Source of the DNA: Acidobacteriaceae bacterium KBS 89
GTDB lineage: Bacteria; Acidobacteriota; Terriglobia; Terriglobales; Acidobacteriaceae
Assembly (NCBI GenBank): GCA_000381605.1
Contig: KB906757.1
Location: 310,001-374,000 of the forward strand
Reading direction: 5' to 3'
DNA: 64,000 nucleotides
Part shown: piece by piece, positions 63,616 to 64,000 of the stretch
How positions within the stretch are numbered: the stretch's first letter is position 1
Layout of the letters: each line of letters starts with the position of its first letter
Notes under the pieces: model-generated
Told to the model about the DNA's origin: nothing
Databases searched by the model: none
Seen by the model: the letters and a program-made list of their open reading frames with translations, nothing else
Position numbers and translations under genes: made by a program

Positions 63616-63746
63616 GTGGTTTGGGGGCCGTTCGAGCGACTGTAGGCCGATGGGAACTCATCTGGAAACAGTCAGATGGGCATTCGCCTGCAACGGAGGA
63701 GAAAACTGGCTGGCGACCACGGCAATGCTAGTAGCATCTTAGAGTT

Positions 63747-64000
63747 ATGTCTGCAGCCAAGGCGAATCTGTCGCCCAATCTCGATCTGCTGCGCACAGTC
63801 GCTGTCTTGTGCGTTTTTGTTTCGCATTTGCTGTTCGTGTTCGGCGTACGAAGCTTTGGCAGTCTTGGGCACGTGGGTGTCATTCTCTTTTTTGTCCATA
63901 CCAGCTTTGTGCTGATGGGCTCCTTGGAGCGACTGCAGTTGGATGAAGGAAGCAACTGGCAACTGGTAACAGGGTTCTGGTGCCGGCGTTTCTTCAGAAT
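63747..64000 (+). CDS. Acyltransferase-3 family protein (partial, runs off window end)
   Basis: First 84 codons from ATG 63747. Begins LSPNLDLLRTVAVLCVFVSHL and continues GHVGVILFFVHTSFVLMGSLERL, the usual first helices of the Acyl_transf_3 (OafA/NodX-like) family with the active-site His of helix 1 (SHL). These membrane enzymes O-acylate surface sugars or peptidoglycan. The 3' end is outside the window. Confidence 0.8.
   Translation, partial: MSAAKANLSPNLDLLRTVAVLCVFVSHLLFVFGVRSFGSLGHVGVILFFVHTSFVLMGSLERLQLDEGSNWQLVTGFWCRRFFR

Overview
The window looks like chromosome of a soil Acidobacteriota, most likely class Terriglobia (Edaphobacter/Granulicella/Terriglobus type). The signs are three large Oar-like TonB-dependent receptors with an N-terminal Cna-B/carboxypeptidase-regulatory domain, a stand-alone 'ADOP' FtsX/MacB permease, a VWFA-related secreted protein of the acidobacterial type, many Tat-exported oxidoreductases and moderately high GC. 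No tRNA, rRNA, CRISPR array or intact insertion sequence was seen.

Bases 1-13.6 kb: a carbohydrate/sugar-acid catabolic region. It holds a partial TonB receptor, an enolase-superfamily dehydratase, a PQQ-dehydrogenase pseudogene fused to the tail of a second enolase-family enzyme, a UxuA-like mannonate dehydratase, a lipoprotein, a damaged DHA2-family MFS exporter, a Gfo/Idh/MocA oxidoreductase and a second TonB receptor. Between about 2.3 and 8.8 kb several genes carry frameshifts, deletions or an inversion, while almost every gene elsewhere is intact; this is a local patch of gene decay (or of poor sequence).

14.1-17.8 kb: an isolated ethanolamine ammonia-lyase pair (eutB-eutC, ATGA overlap) and a secreted two-repeat protein of unknown role. 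17.8-26.9 kb: a compact polyuronate-type utilisation locus. A leftward MFS-SDR-LacI operon faces a rightward heparinase II/III-family lyase and a TonB receptor that ends in a strong terminator. Together they suggest uptake of an oligosaccharide through the outer membrane, periplasmic cleavage, import of the unsaturated sugar acid and reduction by the SDR.

27-34.4 kb: an EF-P paralogue, small hypothetical genes, a group of perfect hairpins, then a leftward four-gene operon: ECF sigma factor, zinc-finger anti-sigma factor, an unknown 275-residue protein and a lipoprotein with TPR repeats and a CHAT caspase-like domain. This is the best candidate for an undescribed system. A cold-shock gene follows. 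34.4-42.7 kb: ADOP permease, Tat amidase, an orphan oligopeptide-type ABC ATPase, TauE/SafE permease, DUF971, VOC and LOG-family genes.

42.9-50.7 kb: PcrA/UvrD-like helicase, a 51-residue basic protein, an amino-acid permease with a probable CTG start, an adenosine deaminase-family enzyme, a cupin and a Tat aldo/keto reductase. 50.8-59.8 kb: mostly leftward housekeeping genes: CadD-like transporter, VWA protein, RluD, Lgt-like protein, a probable 6S-like RNA with its own promoter, TlpA-like thioredoxin, ZapA, a coiled-coil protein and a short-form PheT carrying an internal 30-residue tandem repeat. 59.9-64 kb: small membrane proteins, an esterase, a SnoaL/NTF2-like protein, a holin-IV-like membrane protein and the start of an acyltransferase-3 gene.
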